Source: Advenella faeciporci
Lineage (GTDB): Bacteria; Pseudomonadota; Gammaproteobacteria; Burkholderiales; Burkholderiaceae_B
NCBI RefSeq assembly: GCF_014652395.1
Contig: NZ_BMYS01000022.1
Location: 350-48,074 of the forward strand
DNA length: 47,725 nt
Direction: 5' to 3'
Shown here in pieces: positions 45,783 through 47,725 of the stretch. Each line of letters opens with the position of its first letter. The first letter of the stretch is position 1. The notes under the pieces are model-generated. The model was given only the letters and a program-made list of their open reading frames with translations. It had not been told where the DNA came from and ran no database searches. A program made the position numbers and the translations under genes.

Positions 45783-46789
45783 GGTTTCAATACCTCATAC
45801 TCAACATCCTGTCCTTTGAAAAAAGCTGCCAAAGGCGCGTATTGTTTTTCTTCACTGTCCACCGCCAGCACCAGTTGGCCATACGGCGTATCCTTGATTT
45901 TGCCAACCGCACCCTGCAGAATGCTCAGGTTTACATTCAACTCACGGCTGACCTGGCTTAACAGGGGCTGGGCCGTTGCGATACCCCGGTAGGTAAGGCG
46001 GATAATGCGCCCCTGGACACCCCCCACCAGCTCCCGCCAGCTGTTGGCATCAACCCCACTTTCCGAGAGCAAGGCCGTCGTTGTTTCATGTTGCGGATGC
46101 AGAAAAACATCCAGCACCTCACCCATTTCAGCAATTTTTCCGCCATCGATAATGGCCACCTGATCACAAATGGAACGGATGACATCCATACCATGGGTAA
46201 TCAGGACAATCGTAATACCCAGACGTTTATTGATATCGGCCAGCAATCCCAGTATGGACTGCGTCGTTTCAGGATCCAGGGCACTGGTTGCTTCATCGCA
46301 TAGCAACAGTTCCGGCTTGTTGGCCAGCGCCCTGGCGATGCCCACCCTTTGCTGTTGGCCACCCGACAATTGACGGGGATATTTGTGTATATGGTCAGTC
46401 AAGCCCACCAGGCTCAACAACTCAATAGCCCTGTCATGCCGTTCTTTTTTGGGCATGCCGGCAAGTCGCAAGGGAAAGCAGACATTATCCAGCACGGTTC
46501 GGGAAGTCAGCAGATTAAAGTGCTGAAACACCATGCCGATTTTCTGGCGTACTTTTCTTAGTTCGGCTTCTGAAATGGCGGTAATATCCCTCTCATTGAT
46601 AAACACCCTGCCCTGCGTCGGTTTTTCAAGTAAATTCAGCATTCGGATAAGCGTGCTTTTACCGGCCCCGGAGCGGCCGATAATACCAAAAATCTTGCCC
46701 TTTTCAATTTGCAGATCGATGCCCGACAAAGCATGAAGGGTTTTATCTTTTGTTGTGTAGGTTTTATGAATATTCTCTAAGCGGATCAA
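45779..46789 (-). CDS. metN: D-methionine ABC transporter ATPase MetN
   Basis: A 336-residue ABC ATPase. Walker A GRSGAGKST is at about 38-46, the signature LSGGQQQRVGIARALA, Walker B LLLCDEATSALDPETT, and the switch His in LITHGMDVI. The last 80 residues form the NIL domain that binds methionine and inhibits transport. No ATG is available. The TTG at 46789 gives the family start MIRLENIHKTY and has GAGA 6 nt upstream; another TTG at 46801 would add four residues. Confidence 0.93.
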   Translation of the reverse strand: MIRLENIHKTYTTKDKTLHALSGIDLQIEKGKIFGIIGRSGAGKSTLIRMLNLLEKPTQGRVFINERDITAISEAELRKVRQKIGMVFQHFNLLTSRTVLDNVCFPLRLAGMPKKERHDRAIELLSLVGLTDHIHKYPRQLSGGQQQRVGIARALANKPELLLCDEATSALDPETTQSILGLLADINKRLGITIVLITHGMDVIRSICDQVAIIDGGKIAEMGEVLDVFLHPQHETTTALLSESGVDANSWRELVGGVQGRIIRLTYRGIATAQPLLSQVSRELNVNLSILQGAVGKIKDTPYGQLVLAVDSEEKQYAPLAAFFKGQDVEYEVLKP

Positions 46790-47023
46790 CGCATTTCTCA
46801 ATAATGTACGTTCTTGTGAGTGCTATTTTATATGACCATTCAATATTTGTTTTTATTTGCTTATTTTTTATGGTTATAAAAACACCCATTCAACACGATA
46901 AATTAATCACAGGCATTACTCGCCACCGGATCCGATAATATAACGGTTTTCAGGCATCATGTTAATCATTTCGCCGTCAACGACAGGTGTATTTCAGGCA
47001 CTGTAAGCTGAAAGAAGAGACAA
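46790..47023. other. Intergenic region upstream of metN
   Basis: About 230 bp without a gene, AT-rich near metN. It must hold the metN promoter. I see no S-box or other known methionine riboswitch pattern and no convincing -35/-10 pair. Confidence 0.5.
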
Positions 47024-47056
47024 AAAAAATACCGCGCCACAGGCACGGTATTTTTT
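47024..47056 (-). terminator. Terminator after tRNA-Val
   Basis: Inverted repeat ATACCG (47029-47034) / CGGTAT (47046-47051) with inner GCC/GGC pairing. On the minus strand it runs into a T tract, 14 bp past the tRNA 3' end. Confidence 0.8.
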
Positions 47057-47069
47057 GATATCTTACTGA

Positions 47070-47145
47070 TGGTGGGTGCTACAGGGGTCGAACCTGTGAC
47101 CTACGCCTTGTAAGGGCGCCGCTCTACCAACTGAGCTAAGCACCC
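47070..47145 (-). tRNA. tRNA-Val (anticodon TAC)
   Basis: A complete cloverleaf read on the minus strand: acceptor GGGTGCT pairing with AGCACCC, D arm GCTC-AGTTGGTA-GAGC, anticodon loop CTTACAA with TAC at positions 34-36, T arm ACAGG-TTCGACC-CCTGT, discriminator A and an encoded CCA. Anticodon UAC reads valine codons GUA and GUG. It starts 37 bp after rpsJ with no obvious terminator between, so it may be cut from the tuf-rpsJ transcript. Confidence 0.97.
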
Positions 47146-47181
47146 ATCTAGTAAACTTTGTTCGCTACGAAAGCGAGTATT

Positions 47182-47493
47182 TTATTGCAATGCGATTTCT
47201 ACGTCAACACCTGCAGGCAAGTCCAGTCGCATTAATGCATCAACTGTTTTGTCTGTTGGATCTACAATATCCATCAAGCGTTGATGAGTGCGAATCTCGA
47301 ACTGGTCACGGGAAGTTTTGTTCACGTGTGGAGAACGCAGTACGTCATAACGTTTGATACGTGTTGGCAGTGGAACTGGGCCACGTACAACCGCGCCAGT
47401 GCGCTTGGCTGTATCAACAATTTCAGCTGCAGATTGATCGATCAGTTTGTAGTCGAAAGCTTTCAAACGGATACGGATTTTTTGGTTTTTCAT
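47182..47493 (-). CDS. rpsJ: 30S ribosomal protein S10
   Basis: A 103-residue protein, the standard S10 length: [40 protein letters not shown], and [21 protein letters not shown]10 is a small-subunit head protein and also binds NusB in antitermination. In most bacteria it opens the S10 operon directly before rplC; here about 35 kb of other genes lie between them. A frame extended to 47550 reads through the tuf-rpsJ hairpin and is rejected. Confidence 0.97.
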   Translation of the reverse strand: MKNQKIRIRLKAFDYKLIDQSAAEIVDTAKRTGAVVRGPVPLPTRIKRYDVLRSPHVNKTSRDQFEIRTHQRLMDIVDPTDKTVDALMRLDLPAGVDVEIALQ

Positions 47494-47525
47494 TGTATTT
47501 CCCAAAGAACAATATAAAGAACAAA

Positions 47526-47550
47526 TTGCCTTGCCCACAGGACAAGGCAA
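47526..47550 (-). terminator. Possible weak terminator or attenuator between tuf and rpsJ
   Basis: TTGCCTTG / CAAGGCAA, an 8-bp perfect inverted repeat with a 9-nt loop, followed on the minus strand by TTTGTTCTTT. The T tract is interrupted, so partial readthrough into rpsJ is likely. Confidence 0.5.
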
Positions 47551-47598
47551 CTGAGCATTGTAGCATTAATTACTTAATACCACACGCGAGATAATGCA

Positions 47599-47725
47599 TT
47601 ACGCAGCGATTTTAGCAACAACACCGGCGCCAACAGTACGGCCGCCTTCACGAATCGCAAAACGCAGACCTTCTTCCATCGCGATCGGTGCAATCAGCTC
47701 AACGTCCATAGAGACGTTATCGCCT
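47599..47725 (-). CDS. tuf: Translation elongation factor Tu, C-terminal part
   Basis: The window edge cuts the gene; only the last 41 residues are seen, reading [20 protein letters not shown] and then [20 protein letters not shown] plus a final Ala, which is the C-terminus of domain 3 of bacterial EF-Tu. EF-Tu brings aminoacyl-tRNA to the ribosome. It lies directly upstream of rpsJ, the usual str-operon order. Confidence 0.97.
   Translation of the reverse strand, partial: GDNVSMDVELIAPIAMEEGLRFAIREGGRTVGAGVVAKIAA

Noticed and set aside
46790-47023. SAM or other methionine riboswitch upstream of metN
   Set aside because: No S-box-like conserved helices or terminator-antiterminator pair are visible in this gap.
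47070-47145. tRNA-Val as the integration site of a mobile island spanning to 12 kb
   Set aside because: No integrase gene is present, and I find no repeat of the tRNA 3' end near 12.0 kb. The position is suggestive only.

Overview
The window looks like chromosomal DNA of a betaproteobacterium of the order Burkholderiales, most likely an Alcaligenaceae relative with moderate GC. The reasons are the Bug/TctC-type solute receptor, the sequences of the S10-operon proteins (S3 with a basic Arg/Gly-rich tail, L3 beginning [14 protein letters not shown]) and the many aromatic-acid and branched-chain-type ABC uptake genes. The genus cannot be fixed from sequence alone. Almost all genes lie on the minus strand.

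Region 1 (1-7.0 kb): the 3' end of a tctA permease gene and a tctC/Bug receptor gene on the plus strand. Facing them is a minus-strand run of two GlcD-type FAD hydroxyacid dehydrogenases, an OtnI/Hyi-type isomerase, an aldose-1-epimerase-like protein and YaeQ.

Region 2 (7.0-12.0 kb): the S10 ribosomal operon from rplC to rpsQ, with its own strong promoter, a leader with three hairpins and a terminator. Its usual first gene, rpsJ, is missing here and lies about 35 kb away at 47.2-47.5 kb, behind tuf and followed by a tRNA-Val. The spc operon (rplN onward) does not follow rpsQ either.

Region 3 (12.1-23.5 kb): a probable lysine/pipecolate catabolic locus. A minus-strand operon holds a DadA-type FAD oxidase, a complete Liv-type ABC transporter (K-H-M-G-F), an XRE-cupin regulator and an ornithine-cyclodeaminase-family imine reductase. 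Divergent from it are an ALDH7/AmaB-type semialdehyde dehydrogenase and a 2-aminoadipate-type aminotransferase. rmuC follows convergently.

Region 4 (25.1-41.9 kb): a near-complete route from p-cresol to central metabolism. PchCF oxidises p-cresol to 4-hydroxybenzaldehyde, PchA gives 4-hydroxybenzoate, PobA gives protocatechuate, and LigAB, LigC, LigI, GalD, LigJ and LigK carry out 4,5-cleavage to pyruvate plus oxaloacetate. The region also has an aromatic-acid MFS transporter, a LysR regulator, a PchX protein of unknown function, an aldo/keto reductase and a TauE/SafE exporter.

Region 5 (41.9-44.2 kb): a scarred segment. A 37-bp tandem duplication replaces the end of the LysR gene. A probable IS66-type orfA remnant abuts a GMC oxidoreductase gene whose whole middle is deleted, beside its intact small subunit. 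A ribbon-helix-helix protein and a glyoxalase I follow.

Region 6 (44.3-47.7 kb): a metNIQ methionine importer, tRNA-Val(TAC), rpsJ and the 3' end of tuf.
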